DNA of 64,000 nucleotides from Solirubrobacter soli DSM 22325 (GTDB lineage: Bacteria > Actinomycetota > Thermoleophilia > Solirubrobacterales > Solirubrobacteraceae): assembly GCF_000423665.1 (NCBI RefSeq), contig NZ_KE384072.1:1-64000 (forward strand), in the 5' to 3' direction. Shown piece after piece: positions 44,968-55,771 of this stretch. The notes under the pieces are model-generated. The model ran no database searches, had not been told where the DNA came from, and worked only from the letters and a program-made list of their open reading frames with translations. A program made the translations under genes and the position numbers. Within the stretch, counting starts at the first letter, position 1, and each line of letters begins with the position of its first letter.

Positions 44968-45811
44968 GCTCCGTCGCGTAGGTCGTGCGGCAGCCGTCGC
45001 AGCAGAAGTACACGCGCTCGTTGCCGACGCACAGGTTCGGCGTCGACTCGCTCACCATCACCTGCATGCCGCAGACCGGGTCGATCGCGGTCTCGGGCGC
45101 GGCGACCGGCAGGTGGGTGGTGCGCTCGGCGATCATCTGGGCGAGGATCGAGATCGCGATGTCAGACGGCGAGCGGGCGCCGATGTCGAGCCCGGCGGGC
45201 GTCCGGACCTGGCCGCGCAGCGCGGGATCGACGTCGAGCGAGTCGAGCACGGCCGCGCCGCGCTTCGGGCTCGCCACCAGCGCCACGTAGCCGACGCCGG
45301 CCTCCAACGCGCGCGTCAACGCGCTCGGCTCGAGGTCGTCGCCGTGGGAGGCGACCACGACCGCCGCGTCGGACGCATCGGGCTGCTCGTCGTGCGCGAC
45401 CGAGTATCCGGCGGCCCGCGCGACGTCCTCCAACGCCCGCGCGATCGGCGTCTCGCCCACGACGACGATCCGCGGCGCCGCGAGCTGCGGGTCGAGGAAG
45501 ATCTCCAGCGAACCGCCGCTCAGGCACGGGTTGTGGGCGACGACGACGCCGTCGGCGACATCGTCCTCCCCCGCCCCCGGCACCAGCTTCAACAACACGG
45601 CGTCGCCGGTCTCCAACGCGCGGGCGGCATGCAGCCGGACGGACGCCTGCGCGCACACGCCCCCGACGAACCCCTCGATGGTGCCGTCATTGAGCACGAC
45701 CGCGGCGTCGCCGGGACGCACCGAGGTGGGCTTCGCCGCGCGGACCACGGTCGCGGTGACGAACGGCACCCGCTCCGCCACCAGCCGCGCCACCAGATCG
45801 GCCTTGATCAT
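44951..45811 (-). CDS. coxF: XdhC/CoxF-type maturation factor with C-terminal YHS domain
   Basis: Product of 286 residues from the ATG at 45811 (overlap ATGA with coxL1). The XdhC part includes FVTATVVRAAKPTSVRPGD and GFVGGVCAQASVRLHA and a Rossmann-like second half. The last about 45 residues add a YHS domain: DPVCGMQV and FCCDGCRTTYATEH. XdhC proteins handle and protect the sulfurated molybdenum cofactor before insertion. The YHS metal-binding tail could help in building the Mo-Cu site, but that is speculation. Confidence 0.85.
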   Translation of the reverse strand: MIKADLVARLVAERVPFVTATVVRAAKPTSVRPGDAAVVLNDGTIEGFVGGVCAQASVRLHAARALETGDAVLLKLVPGAGEDDVADGVVVAHNPCLSGGSLEIFLDPQLAAPRIVVVGETPIARALEDVARAAGYSVAHDEQPDASDAAVVVASHGDDLEPSALTRALEAGVGYVALVASPKRGAAVLDSLDVDPALRGQVRTPAGLDIGARSPSDIAISILAQMIAERTTHLPVAAPETAIDPVCGMQVMVSESTPNLCVGNERVYFCCDGCRTTYATEHAVAG

Positions 45812-48144
45812 CGCATCGCCTCCCAGACTCGCGACGGTGTGCACGGCATGTCGACGTGACGTACGCCGAGCGCGTCGCAGATCGCGTTGACGATCGCCGG
45901 CGGCGAGCCGACGGTCGCGGACTCACCGATGCCCTTGGCACCGATCGGATGGTGCGGGGACGGCGTCACGGTCTCGCCGGTCTCCCAGTCGGGGACCTCG
46001 ACCGCGGTCGGGATCAGATAGTCCATCAGCGACGCTCCCAGGCAGTTGCCGTCCTCGTCGAACGCGATCAGCTCCATCAATGCCATCCCGACCCCATCGG
46101 TCAGGCCGCCGTGGATCTGCCCTTCGACGATCATCGGGTTGATCCGCACGCCGCAGTCGTCGACCGCGATGAACCGCCGCACCTTCACGTGCGCGGTGCC
46201 CGGGTCGATGTCCACGATGCAGACGTAGGCGCCGAACGGGAACGTGAGGTTCGGCGGGTCGTAGACCGCCTCGGCGTCCAACCCCGTCTCGACGCCCTCG
46301 GGGAGGTCGACGGAACCCCGCGCGGCGGCCGCGAGCTCCGGGATCGACGCGCCCTGCGACGGATCGCCCTTGACCGACCAGCGTCCTTCGCCCCACGAGA
46401 GGTCCTCGGGCGCGACCTCGAGCAGCGCGGCGGCGACGATCCGCGCCCGGTCGCGCACCTTGCGCGCCGCCAGCGCCGCCGCGGCGCCGCTCACCGGCGT
46501 CGAGCGCGACCCATAGGTCCCCAGGCCGTAGGGCGTCGTGTCGGTGTCACCGTGGATGACCTCGACCTCGTCGATGCTCAGCCCGAGCTCGGCGGCGACG
46601 ATCTGCGCGAACGTCGTCTCATGCCCCTGCCCCTGCGTCTGCACGCTGATCGACAGCTGCGCCGTCCCCGTGGGTGACATCCGCAGCGACGCGCCGTCGT
46701 TCATCGCCAGCCCCATCATGTCCATGTGCTTGCGCGGGCCGGCGCCGACGGCCTCGGTGAAGAACGACACGCCGATCCCCATCAGTTCGCCCCGAGCGCG
46801 CCGCTCGGTCTGTTCAAGCCGCAGCGCGCCGTAGTCCGCCAGGTCGAGCGCCTTGCGCAGCGCGGCCTCGTAGTTGCCGCTGTCATAGACCCAGCCGGTC
46901 TTGGACTCGTACGGGAACTGCTCCGGGCGGATCAGGTTCCGCAGTCGCAGCTCGACCGGATCGATCCCCAGCTCGGCCGCCACGCAGTCGACGCAGCGCT
47001 CGACCAGGTAGACCGCCTCGGCGATCCGGAACGAGCATGCGTATGCCACCCCGCCCGGCGCCTTGTTGGTGTACACGCCGGTGACGGCGCAGTGCGCGGC
47101 CTCGACGTCGTAGGAGCCGGTGAAGACGCTGAAGAACCCCGCCGGATAGCGCGTCGGCTGCGCGGTGGCGTTGAACGCGCCGTGGTCGGCGATGACATCG
47201 ACCGCGACCGCCAACAAGCGGCCGGACGAAGTGGCCGCGATCCGCCCCTTCATCCAGAAGTCCCGCGCGAACCCCGTGGACATCAGGTTCTCCGAGCGGT
47301 CCTCCATCCACTTGACCGGGCGGCCCAGTTGGCGCGCCGCGAAGATCGCGCAGATGTAGCCGGGATAGACCGGCACCTTGTTGCCGAACCCGCCGCCCAC
47401 GTCGGGAGAGACCACCCGGATCCGGTGCTCGGGCAGTCCGGTGATGAGCGAGTAGAGCGTGCGGTGCGCGTGCGGCGCCTGGGTCGTGCACCAGACGGTC
47501 AGCTTTCCCGACACCCGGTCGAACGCCGCCAGCGCGCCGCAGGTCTCCATCGGCGCGGGGTGCGAGCGCGGGAACTGCATCTCCTGCTCGACGATGACCA
47601 CATCGTCGCGCGCGAAGACCGCCGCGCACGCGTCCGCGTCGCCCGCCTCCCAGTCGAAGATGTGGTTGCCGCCCTCGCGCACGTGCGGCGCGTCGACGTC
47701 GAGCGCCTTGCGGGACTCGACGACCGCCGGCAGCACCTCGTACTCGACGTCGATCAACTCCAGCGCGTCGCGCGCCGAATAGCGGTCGTCGGCGACGACG
47801 AACGCCACCTCCTGCCCCTGGAAGCGCACCTTGTCGGTCGCCAGCACGGCCTGCTCGTCGGCCGACAGCGTCGGCATCCACGCCTCCGAGCCGAGGTCCT
47901 CGCCGGTGATCACCGCATGAACGCGCGGGTGCTGCAACGCGGCGCTGACATCGATGGACACGATCCGCGCGTGGGCCACCGGCGAGCGCAGGACCGCGCC
48001 GTGCAGCATCCCGGGGAGCTGCAGGTCGTCGACGTACTGCCCCTGCCCGCGGATGAAGCGCGCGTCCTCCTTGCGCGGAACGCGGCCGAACGCGCTCGGC
48101 GCGCCCGCGCCGTGGGCGCCCGCGGGGCGCGGCTGGGCGGTCAT
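45808..48144 (-). CDS. coxL: CO dehydrogenase large subunit, form I type (isoform 1)
   Basis: Product of 778 residues from the ATG at 48144. The form I CODH active-site loop AYACSFR is at 367-373 with the copper-ligand Cys370; form II proteins have AYRGAGR instead. The catalytic Glu lies in GIGESATVGSPP near the C-terminus. GQGHETTFAQ and DVGGGFGNKVP contact the cofactor. It should hold the Mo-Cu site that oxidises CO to CO2. It differs from the canonical loop (AYRCSFR) by Ala at the third position. It lies 12 genes after coxM2, away from coxM1/S. Confidence 0.9.
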   Translation of the reverse strand: MTAQPRPAGAHGAGAPSAFGRVPRKEDARFIRGQGQYVDDLQLPGMLHGAVLRSPVAHARIVSIDVSAALQHPRVHAVITGEDLGSEAWMPTLSADEQAVLATDKVRFQGQEVAFVVADDRYSARDALELIDVEYEVLPAVVESRKALDVDAPHVREGGNHIFDWEAGDADACAAVFARDDVVIVEQEMQFPRSHPAPMETCGALAAFDRVSGKLTVWCTTQAPHAHRTLYSLITGLPEHRIRVVSPDVGGGFGNKVPVYPGYICAIFAARQLGRPVKWMEDRSENLMSTGFARDFWMKGRIAATSSGRLLAVAVDVIADHGAFNATAQPTRYPAGFFSVFTGSYDVEAAHCAVTGVYTNKAPGGVAYACSFRIAEAVYLVERCVDCVAAELGIDPVELRLRNLIRPEQFPYESKTGWVYDSGNYEAALRKALDLADYGALRLEQTERRARGELMGIGVSFFTEAVGAGPRKHMDMMGLAMNDGASLRMSPTGTAQLSISVQTQGQGHETTFAQIVAAELGLSIDEVEVIHGDTDTTPYGLGTYGSRSTPVSGAAAALAARKVRDRARIVAAALLEVAPEDLSWGEGRWSVKGDPSQGASIPELAAAARGSVDLPEGVETGLDAEAVYDPPNLTFPFGAYVCIVDIDPGTAHVKVRRFIAVDDCGVRINPMIVEGQIHGGLTDGVGMALMELIAFDEDGNCLGASLMDYLIPTAVEVPDWETGETVTPSPHHPIGAKGIGESATVGSPPAIVNAICDALGVRHVDMPCTPSRVWEAMR

Positions 48145-48392
48145 GTCTCGCCCTTGTGGTCGTAGACGGCGACGTTGATCGTCCTGCAGCGTCCGCACTT
48201 GATCCGCACGCGCTTGTTCATCTGTTCCAGGCCCATCGCGGCCGCGAGCAGGTTCCCGCACTCGACGCAGACGTAGTCATACGGGCCGTGGCCGCGGAAG
48301 ACCGGACGGCCGGGGTCGTCCTGCAGGGCGGTGCCACCATCGGGCGGCACCTCTCCCGGCCGGATCGCCCGCATGACCATCCGCTCCGCCAT
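48141..48392 (-). CDS. small zinc-ribbon protein of the CODH operon
   Basis: Product of 83 residues. The C-terminal half is a zinc ribbon: YVCVECGNLL and RIKCGRCRTI (two CxxC pairs). The N-terminus is Arg/Gly/Pro-rich. It is coupled to coxL1 by ATGA and 4 bp after coxG. Its position suggests an assembly or docking part for the second CoxL; no family recognised. Confidence 0.75.
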   Translation of the reverse strand: MAERMVMRAIRPGEVPPDGGTALQDDPGRPVFRGHGPYDYVCVECGNLLAAAMGLEQMNKRVRIKCGRCRTINVAVYDHKGET

Positions 48393-48396
48393 GGCG

Positions 48397-48819
48397 CTAG
48401 ATCGCCGCCAGCTTGGTCGTGAAGTCCTTGATCAGCGCGTCGAGCACGGTGGCGACGACGCCCTCGCCCATCGAGGCGGCCTTGCCGCTGATCTTGGCCT
48501 GGGTGTGGATGGTCCCCCCGCCGTCGTTGACGTCGAAGCGCACGTCGGCGTTCGCGTAGCCCGATCCGCCGGTGTCCTTGGACTTGACCCGCAGCACGGC
48601 GCTGCTGCCGTCCTTGGAGGCCACCTCGACGGTGCCCTTGAAGGTCATCGACATCGCGCCCATCTTGACCTTGATCTCGGCCTTCGCCAGGTCCTCGGAC
48701 TCGCGCTCGAGGACCTTCCCGCCCTCGACGCACGGGATGATCCGGTCGAGGTCGAGGACGGCGTCGAGGTTGTAGTCCGCCGGCTTGCCGGTCGAGAACG
48801 AGTGGTCCAGTTCAACCAT
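48397..48819 (-). CDS. coxG: CoxG-like SRPBCC protein
   Basis: Product of 140 residues with the SRPBCC/CoxG pattern: DLDRIIPCVEGGKVLE, KVKMGAMSMTFKGTVEV and a long C-terminal amphipathic helix (VVATVLDALIKDFTTKLAA). CoxG recruits CODH to the membrane, and work on mycobacterial CODH links it to quinone delivery; I recall this from the literature and have not checked it. It starts one base before the YceI gene's stop region ends, so the two are tightly coupled. Confidence 0.85.
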   Translation of the reverse strand: MVELDHSFSTGKPADYNLDAVLDLDRIIPCVEGGKVLERESEDLAKAEIKVKMGAMSMTFKGTVEVASKDGSSAVLRVKSKDTGGSGYANADVRFDVNDGGGTIHTQAKISGKAASMGEGVVATVLDALIKDFTTKLAAI

Positions 48820-49323
48820 CTAGGTGCCTTTCGGGAGGGTCGCGTCGATCGAGACCTCGACGACGTCGGCGACCTTCAAGGTCCCGAAGAGCGCCGAGTA
48901 GGGCTTGATGCGCCAGTCGGTCTGCTTGACCTCGGCGGAGCCGGTGAGGCGGGTGCCGTCCACGGACAGCGAGAACGAGAGCGGCGCGCGGATGCCGAGC
49001 AGGTCGAGCTCGCCTTCGACGTCATAGCCGCCGTAGCGGGCGGTGACGGAGCTCGAGCGGTACGAGATCGTCCCGCCCTTGAGCACCTCCTCGACGATCG
49101 TCTGCGCGATGCCGGCCTTCTCCTCGTCCCCGAGCGGCGAGATGCCACCGCTGCCGGACACGACGCGGAGCGAGTCCGCGTCGGCGTCGAGCGTGACCGC
49201 GTCGGGCGTGAGCGAGCCCTGCCAGCGCTGCACCTCGAGCACGAGGTTGTGGCCGGCCTTGGCCGCGGCGCCGCCCTTGCCGGTGCGGACCGTCAGCGTC
49301 CCGTCGCCCGGACCGAGCTTCAC
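48820..49323 (-). CDS. YceI-like lipid/isoprenoid-binding protein
   Basis: Product of 167 residues, no signal peptide. It has the YceI beta-barrel pattern: GDGTLTVRTGKGGAAAKAGH at the start, VTLDADADSLRVVSGSGG, and the ending VKQTDWRIKPYSALFGTLKV. Known YceI proteins bind polyprenyl or quinone-like lipids in a long pocket. In a CODH operon next to CoxG it could carry or bind quinone; this is inferred. ATGA overlap with the mini-CoxL gene. Confidence 0.8.
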   Translation of the reverse strand: MKLGPGDGTLTVRTGKGGAAAKAGHNLVLEVQRWQGSLTPDAVTLDADADSLRVVSGSGGISPLGDEEKAGIAQTIVEEVLKGGTISYRSSSVTARYGGYDVEGELDLLGIRAPLSFSLSVDGTRLTGSAEVKQTDWRIKPYSALFGTLKVADVVEVSIDATLPKGT

Positions 49324-49763
49324 CTGTAGACCGCCTGCGCGTCGAGCCCGCCTTCCACGCCGGGCGGCAGGTCGCCGGAGCCGTGGGCGTAGAGGGCGAT
49401 GTCGGCGATCGTGCGCGCGCCCGCCGAGCCGACGAACACGCCGTCCTCCCAGGCCAACGACTCCGCGTCCGTCTCGAGGTCCGCGCCCGCGAGGAGCTTG
49501 GCCTTGTCGCGGATGCGCGCCGTCGCGGTGGCGATCGCGCTCGGGACGCCGTCGTTCGGCGCCGTGTTGAACCCGTGGCCCGCGCCGAAGCGGCTCTCGT
49601 CGGCCGGGACGACCTTGACGTCGAGCGGCGGGACACCGAGCTCGGAGGCGACGAGCTCGGCGTACCGGCCCTCGTTGCCATCGGGCTCGGTCGTCAGGCT
49701 GAGCACCATCTTGCCCGTCGGGTGGACGCGCAGGAACACCGCGCGGTAGGCCTCGTCAGCCAT
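49320..49763 (-). CDS. stand-alone CoxL-like domain protein (mini-CoxL)
   Basis: Product of 147 residues that aligns along its whole length with residues about 486-626 of CoxL2. Matching pairs include RVHPTGKMVLSL with RVHPSGKAVVSL, ELGVPPLDVKV with ELGIPPEDIEV, IRDKAKLLAG with VRDKARAIAA, ESLAWEDG with EDLAWEKG and GVEGGLDAQAVY with GFEGGLDAQVIY. The cofactor loop QGQGHETTF is replaced by DGNEGRY, and the AYxCSFR loop is outside the region, so it cannot be catalytic. The intact frame with coupled junctions at both ends argues against a decaying fragment. Confidence 0.85.
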   Translation of the reverse strand: MADEAYRAVFLRVHPTGKMVLSLTTEPDGNEGRYAELVASELGVPPLDVKVVPADESRFGAGHGFNTAPNDGVPSAIATATARIRDKAKLLAGADLETDAESLAWEDGVFVGSAGARTIADIALYAHGSGDLPPGVEGGLDAQAVYR

Positions 49764-49899
49764 TCTCCAGCTCCTTTCTCCTCTGGTGCGCGGTCAGCGC
49801 GTTGTGGTCCTCGCGGTCGCAGAAGGCCGAAGGCGGCCCGCCGGCGTCGTGCGGGCCGACGACCGGGCGCTCGCAGCCCGGGTAGATGCAGGTCTTCAC
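49756..49899 (-). CDS. 47-aa Cys-containing mini-protein
   Basis: GTG at 49899 overlaps the coxE stop (GTGA), and its end overlaps the mini-CoxL start by 8 bp. It reads KTCIYPGCERP, then SAFCDREDHNALTAHQ, so three Cys and two His could form a small zinc site. Full coupling at both ends makes it very likely a real gene. No family recognised. Confidence 0.7.
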   Translation of the reverse strand: MKTCIYPGCERPVVGPHDAGGPPSAFCDREDHNALTAHQRRKELENG

Positions 49900-51203
49900 T
49901 TGACCCTCCCGTACGGCATCGGCACCGAGCTGCCCGGCACCGGCGTCGCGCTCTCCCATGTCTCCTCCTCCGGTTCGGGCACGTCGACGACGTAGTCCCG
50001 CCCGCCGATCGCCTCGGCCACCTGGCCCAGCGCCGCCAACGAATGTCCGGAGACGAGCGCGTCGATGTACGGCAGCGCCGCGACCATGCCACCCGCCCGC
50101 GGCACGAAGCCCGCGGCCGCCACGCGCGGGTTCACCCACACGATGCGATACGCGAGCCGAGACAGCCGCGCCATCTCGCGCCCGACCAGCTCGGGCTCGC
50201 CGCGCTCCCAGCCGTCGCTCAAGATCACTACGACCGCCCCGCGCGCCATCCCACGCCGACCGTGCCGGTCGTTGAACGTCCGCAGCGCCTCGCCGATCCG
50301 CGTCCCGCTCGACCAGTCCGGCGCCGCGGCCGCCGCCCGCTGGATCGCGCGCTCGGGCGACCGCGTCGCCAGCGCCCTCGTGATCCGGGTCAACCGCGTC
50401 GCGAACACGAACGCCTCGGACTCGGCGCCCGCGCACGTCAGGAACTGCAGGTAGGCGCGGGCGTAGGGCTCCATCGAGCCGCTGATGTCACACAGCAGCA
50501 CGAGCCGCCGCGGGACGACGCGCCGGCGCCGGTACGCCAGCGAGATCGGATCGCCGCCCGTCCGCAGCGACCCGCGCAGCGTGCGCCGCAGGTCGACGTG
50601 CTCGCCACGCCTCGCCCGGTCGGCGCGGCGGGTCACGCGCGTCGGCGTCGCCACCCGCAGGCGCGTCATCAGCGCGTAGATCTGGGCGAGCTCCCCCGGC
50701 TCGAGCGCGTCGAAGCGCTTCTCCCGCAACCGCTCCTGGTCTGAGGCCGCGACCGGGATGAGGGCGTCGGCGCCGCCCGTGCCGGGCTCGCCGGCGTGGC
50801 CGTGGGCCGCCCCGGCCCCCGGGGCGCCGGAGCTGCTGTCGCCGGGCCGCGGCTCGTCGCCGGCACCGCCCTGGCCGGGGACCTCGCCCGGGGCCGACGG
50901 ACGGTCGTCCTCGCCTGCCGCCCCGCCGCGCGCCGTCTCGCGGCGCTCGTCGGCCGCGTCCACGCGCGACCCGAAGACCGCGAAGAACACGCGATCGAAC
51001 GCGGCCACCTGCGCCTGGTCGGAGACCAGCACGGCGCGCGCCGTCCAGTACAGGCGCGTGCGCGACACGGGCCGCGTCAGCGTCAGCGCGCTCGCCAGCC
51101 GCGCGGAGCGCTCGGCGGTCACCGGCACGCCCGCCGCGTGCAGGCGCCGCCCGAACGCCGCGACGAGCGGCGCCAGGTCCAGTTCGACGGTCTCGAGCCT
51201 CAC
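49896..51203 (-). CDS. coxE: CoxE-like VWA-domain protein
   Basis: Product of 435 residues from a GTG at 51203 (overlap GTGA with coxD). The C-terminal VWA domain has the metal-ion-dependent adhesion motif DISGS (RRLVLLCDISGSMEPYARA) and the later SDGWERG. The middle has a Gly/Ala/Pro-rich linker (about residues 110-185). CoxD and CoxE together mature the Mo-Cu site of form I CODH: CoxD is the AAA+ partner, CoxE the VWA partner. Confidence 0.9.
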   Translation of the reverse strand: MRLETVELDLAPLVAAFGRRLHAAGVPVTAERSARLASALTLTRPVSRTRLYWTARAVLVSDQAQVAAFDRVFFAVFGSRVDAADERRETARGGAAGEDDRPSAPGEVPGQGGAGDEPRPGDSSSGAPGAGAAHGHAGEPGTGGADALIPVAASDQERLREKRFDALEPGELAQIYALMTRLRVATPTRVTRRADRARRGEHVDLRRTLRGSLRTGGDPISLAYRRRRVVPRRLVLLCDISGSMEPYARAYLQFLTCAGAESEAFVFATRLTRITRALATRSPERAIQRAAAAAPDWSSGTRIGEALRTFNDRHGRRGMARGAVVVILSDGWERGEPELVGREMARLSRLAYRIVWVNPRVAAAGFVPRAGGMVAALPYIDALVSGHSLAALGQVAEAIGGRDYVVDVPEPEEETWESATPVPGSSVPMPYGRVK

Positions 51204-52080
51204 ACCAGCGACTCCAGGCCGGCGGCGCGGACCACGTCCTGGTCCTCGCCGTACTTCAAGACGCTGCCCAGCGTCCGCCCGATCGTCGCCGCGTCCAATT
51301 CGACGACGCCCAGCAACTCGAGCGCCTTCAGCCAATCGATCGCCTCGGCGATCCCCGGCGGCTTCTGCACGTCGCCGTCACGCATCTTCGCGACCGCGGT
51401 CACGACCTGGACCGCCAGCGTCTCCGAGGCGCCACGCACCCGCCGGCGCACGATCTCGACCTCACGCTGCGCGTCCGGGTAGTCGATCCACTGGTAGAGG
51501 CAGCGGCGCTTGACCGCGTCATGCAGGTCGCGGGTCCGGTTCGAGGTCAGCACGATCGCCGGCGGGTGGGTCGCGGTCACCGTGCCGAGCTCCGGGATCG
51601 TCACCGACGCCTCGGCGAGCAGCTCGAGCAGGAACGCCTCGAAGTCGTCGTCGGCACGGTCGATCTCGTCGATCAGCAGCACCGCCGGCCGCGGCCCCGG
51701 GTGCTGCAGGGCGCGCAGCAGCGGCCGCGCGACCAGGTACTCGGGCCCGAACAGCGCGTCCTCGGTCAGCTCCGCCGACTGGGCCTCGGCAAGGCGGATC
51801 GACAACAGCTGCCGCGGATAGTTCCACTCGTAGAGCGCCTCGCTCGCGTCGATCCCGTCGTAGCACTGCAACCGGATCAGCGGCGTGTCCAGCACCGCGG
51901 CGAGCGCCTTGGCGGCCTCGGTCTTGCCCACCCCCGCCTCGCCCTCCAGCAGCAACGGCTGCGGAAGGCGCAGCGAGAGGAACAGCGCCGTGGCCAGCCC
52001 CTCGTCGACCAGGTAGTCGACGGCGGCCAGCCGCTGCGCGAGCGTCTCCACGTCGGGAGCGAGGTGTGCGAGTTCGGATG

Positions 52081-52084
<4 letters not shown>
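51200..52084 (-). CDS. coxD: CoxD-like MoxR-family AAA+ ATPase
   Basis: Product of 294 residues from a GTG at 52084 (overlap GTGA with coxL2). Walker A GEAGVGKT at 48-55, Walker B VLLIDEIDRAD near 136, sensor 1 VLTSNRTRDL and an arginine-rich C-terminal lid. In Oligotropha carboxidovorans CoxD is required to sulfurate and copper-load the CODH active site. Its place right after coxL2 matches the classical coxMSLDEFG order. Confidence 0.92.
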
Positions 52085-54440
<2,356 letters not shown>

Positions 54441-54444
<4 letters not shown>

Positions 54445-54911
54445 CGCGGTGCCCTTTCATGCTCGGCCGCCCACCGTGTGGCGGCGACGATGTTCTTATA
54501 GCCCGTGCAGCGACAGATCGCCCCGGAGATCGCCACTCGGATCTCCTCCTCGGTGGGATCGGGGTTCTCGTTCAGCAGCGCGCGCGTGGTCATGAGCATC
54601 CCCGGCGTGCAGAACCCGCACTGCAGCGCGTGGCACTCGTGGAAGCCCTGCTGGATCGGGTCCAGCTCGCCGTTGCGTTCCAGCGACTCGACGGTCGAGA
54701 TCTCGTGGCCTGCGCACATCGCGGCCAGCGCGGTGCAGGACTTCAGCGGCTTGCCGTCCATCAGCACCACGCAGGCGCCGCAATTCGACGTGTCGCAGCC
54801 CCAGTGGGTGCCGGTCAGGCCCTCGGTGTCGCGGATGAAGTGGACGAGCAGCGTGCGCGGCTCGACGTCGCGCGTCACCGTCTCGCCATTGATTGAGATG
54901 GAGATGTTCAT
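54441..54911 (-). CDS. coxS: CO dehydrogenase small subunit, two [2Fe-2S] clusters
   Basis: Product of 156 residues. Plant-type ferredoxin cluster Cys39, Cys44, Cys47 and Cys59 (GCDTSNCGACVV, SCTAL); second cluster Cys98, Cys101, Cys133 and Cys135 (QCGFCTPGM; ICRCTGY). It passes electrons from the Mo-Cu site to the FAD of CoxM. It is the only coxS of the operon, although two coxL and two coxM exist; a second CoxS-like gene is at 62078-62539. Confidence 0.95.
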
Positions 54912-55771
54912 GACAGTGCCCGTGCCGCCGCCTTCCGGAGTGCGCGTTTGGTGAGGACGCCCGCGAGGTGGCGCTTGTAGTCGACGGGGCCGCGCCCGTC
55001 GGGGATCGGCATGCAGTCCTCGGACGCGATCGCGCCCGCCTGCTCGAAGAGCGCCTCGCTCGGCACCTGTCCGCGCAGCAGCTCCTCCGCCCGGGTGACG
55101 TCGATCGTCGTCAGGCCGACGGCGCTCAGTGCGATGCCTGCGTCGGCGATCGTCGACCCGTCCAGCCAGAGCGCGGCGGACGCTGCCGCGATCGCCCAGT
55201 CGCCCGCGCGCCGCTCGACCTTCTCGTGCGCGCTGCCGGCACCCGACCGGACCTTGAACCGCACCTCGGTGAGGATCTCGCCCTCGCCGACCGCGGTCAT
55301 CCACGGGCCGAGGTGGAACTCGCTCATCGGGACGCGCCGTTCACCTTCGGCGCCGCGGATCACGACGACGCCCTTCAGCGCCGCCGCGACCGCGGAGAGG
55401 TCCTCGGCCGCGTCGGCCTGGCAGAGCGAGCCGCCGATCGTCCCGCGGTTGCGCACGACCGGGTCGGCGATCACGTGCTCGGCATCGCGGAACGCGGGGA
55501 ACCTCTCCCACAGCAGCTCGGAGTCGAGCAGCTCGCAGTGGCGCGTCAACGCGCCGATCGCGATCTCGTCGCCCTCCTCGCGGATGTACTGCAGCTCCGT
55601 GAGGTCGTTGATGTCGATCAGCCGCGACGGGCTGGCGAGCCGCAGCTTCATCATCGGCAGCAGGCTGTGCCCGCCGGCGACGACGCGCGAGTCCTCGTGC
55701 TCGCGCAGCGAGGCGATCGCTCCCTCGAGGCTCGTCGCCCGCTCGTAGTCAAACGGCGCTGGGGTCTGCAT
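54908..55771 (-). CDS. coxM: CO dehydrogenase medium (FAD) subunit, isoform 1
   Basis: Product of 287 residues. FAD motifs AGGHSLLPMMK (about 32-42) and RNRGTIGGSLCQAD (about 107-120) are those of CoxM/xanthine dehydrogenase FAD subunits. It takes electrons from CoxS and gives them to the quinone pool. The first 23 bp overlap the last membrane-protein gene. It and coxM2 have the same start (QxPAPFxYERATS), showing duplication. Confidence 0.93.
   Translation of the reverse strand: MQTPAPFDYERATSLEGAIASLREHEDSRVVAGGHSLLPMMKLRLASPSRLIDINDLTELQYIREEGDEIAIGALTRHCELLDSELLWERFPAFRDAEHVIADPVVRNRGTIGGSLCQADAAEDLSAVAAALKGVVVIRGAEGERRVPMSEFHLGPWMTAVGEGEILTEVRFKVRSGAGSAHEKVERRAGDWAIAAASAALWLDGSTIADAGIALSAVGLTTIDVTRAEELLRGQVPSEALFEQAGAIASEDCMPIPDGRGPVDYKRHLAGVLTKRALRKAAARALS

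Noticed and set aside
46726-48165. A 479-codon plus-strand frame opposite coxL1.
   Set aside because: Antisense shadow; the coxL1 frame carries all conserved CODH motifs.
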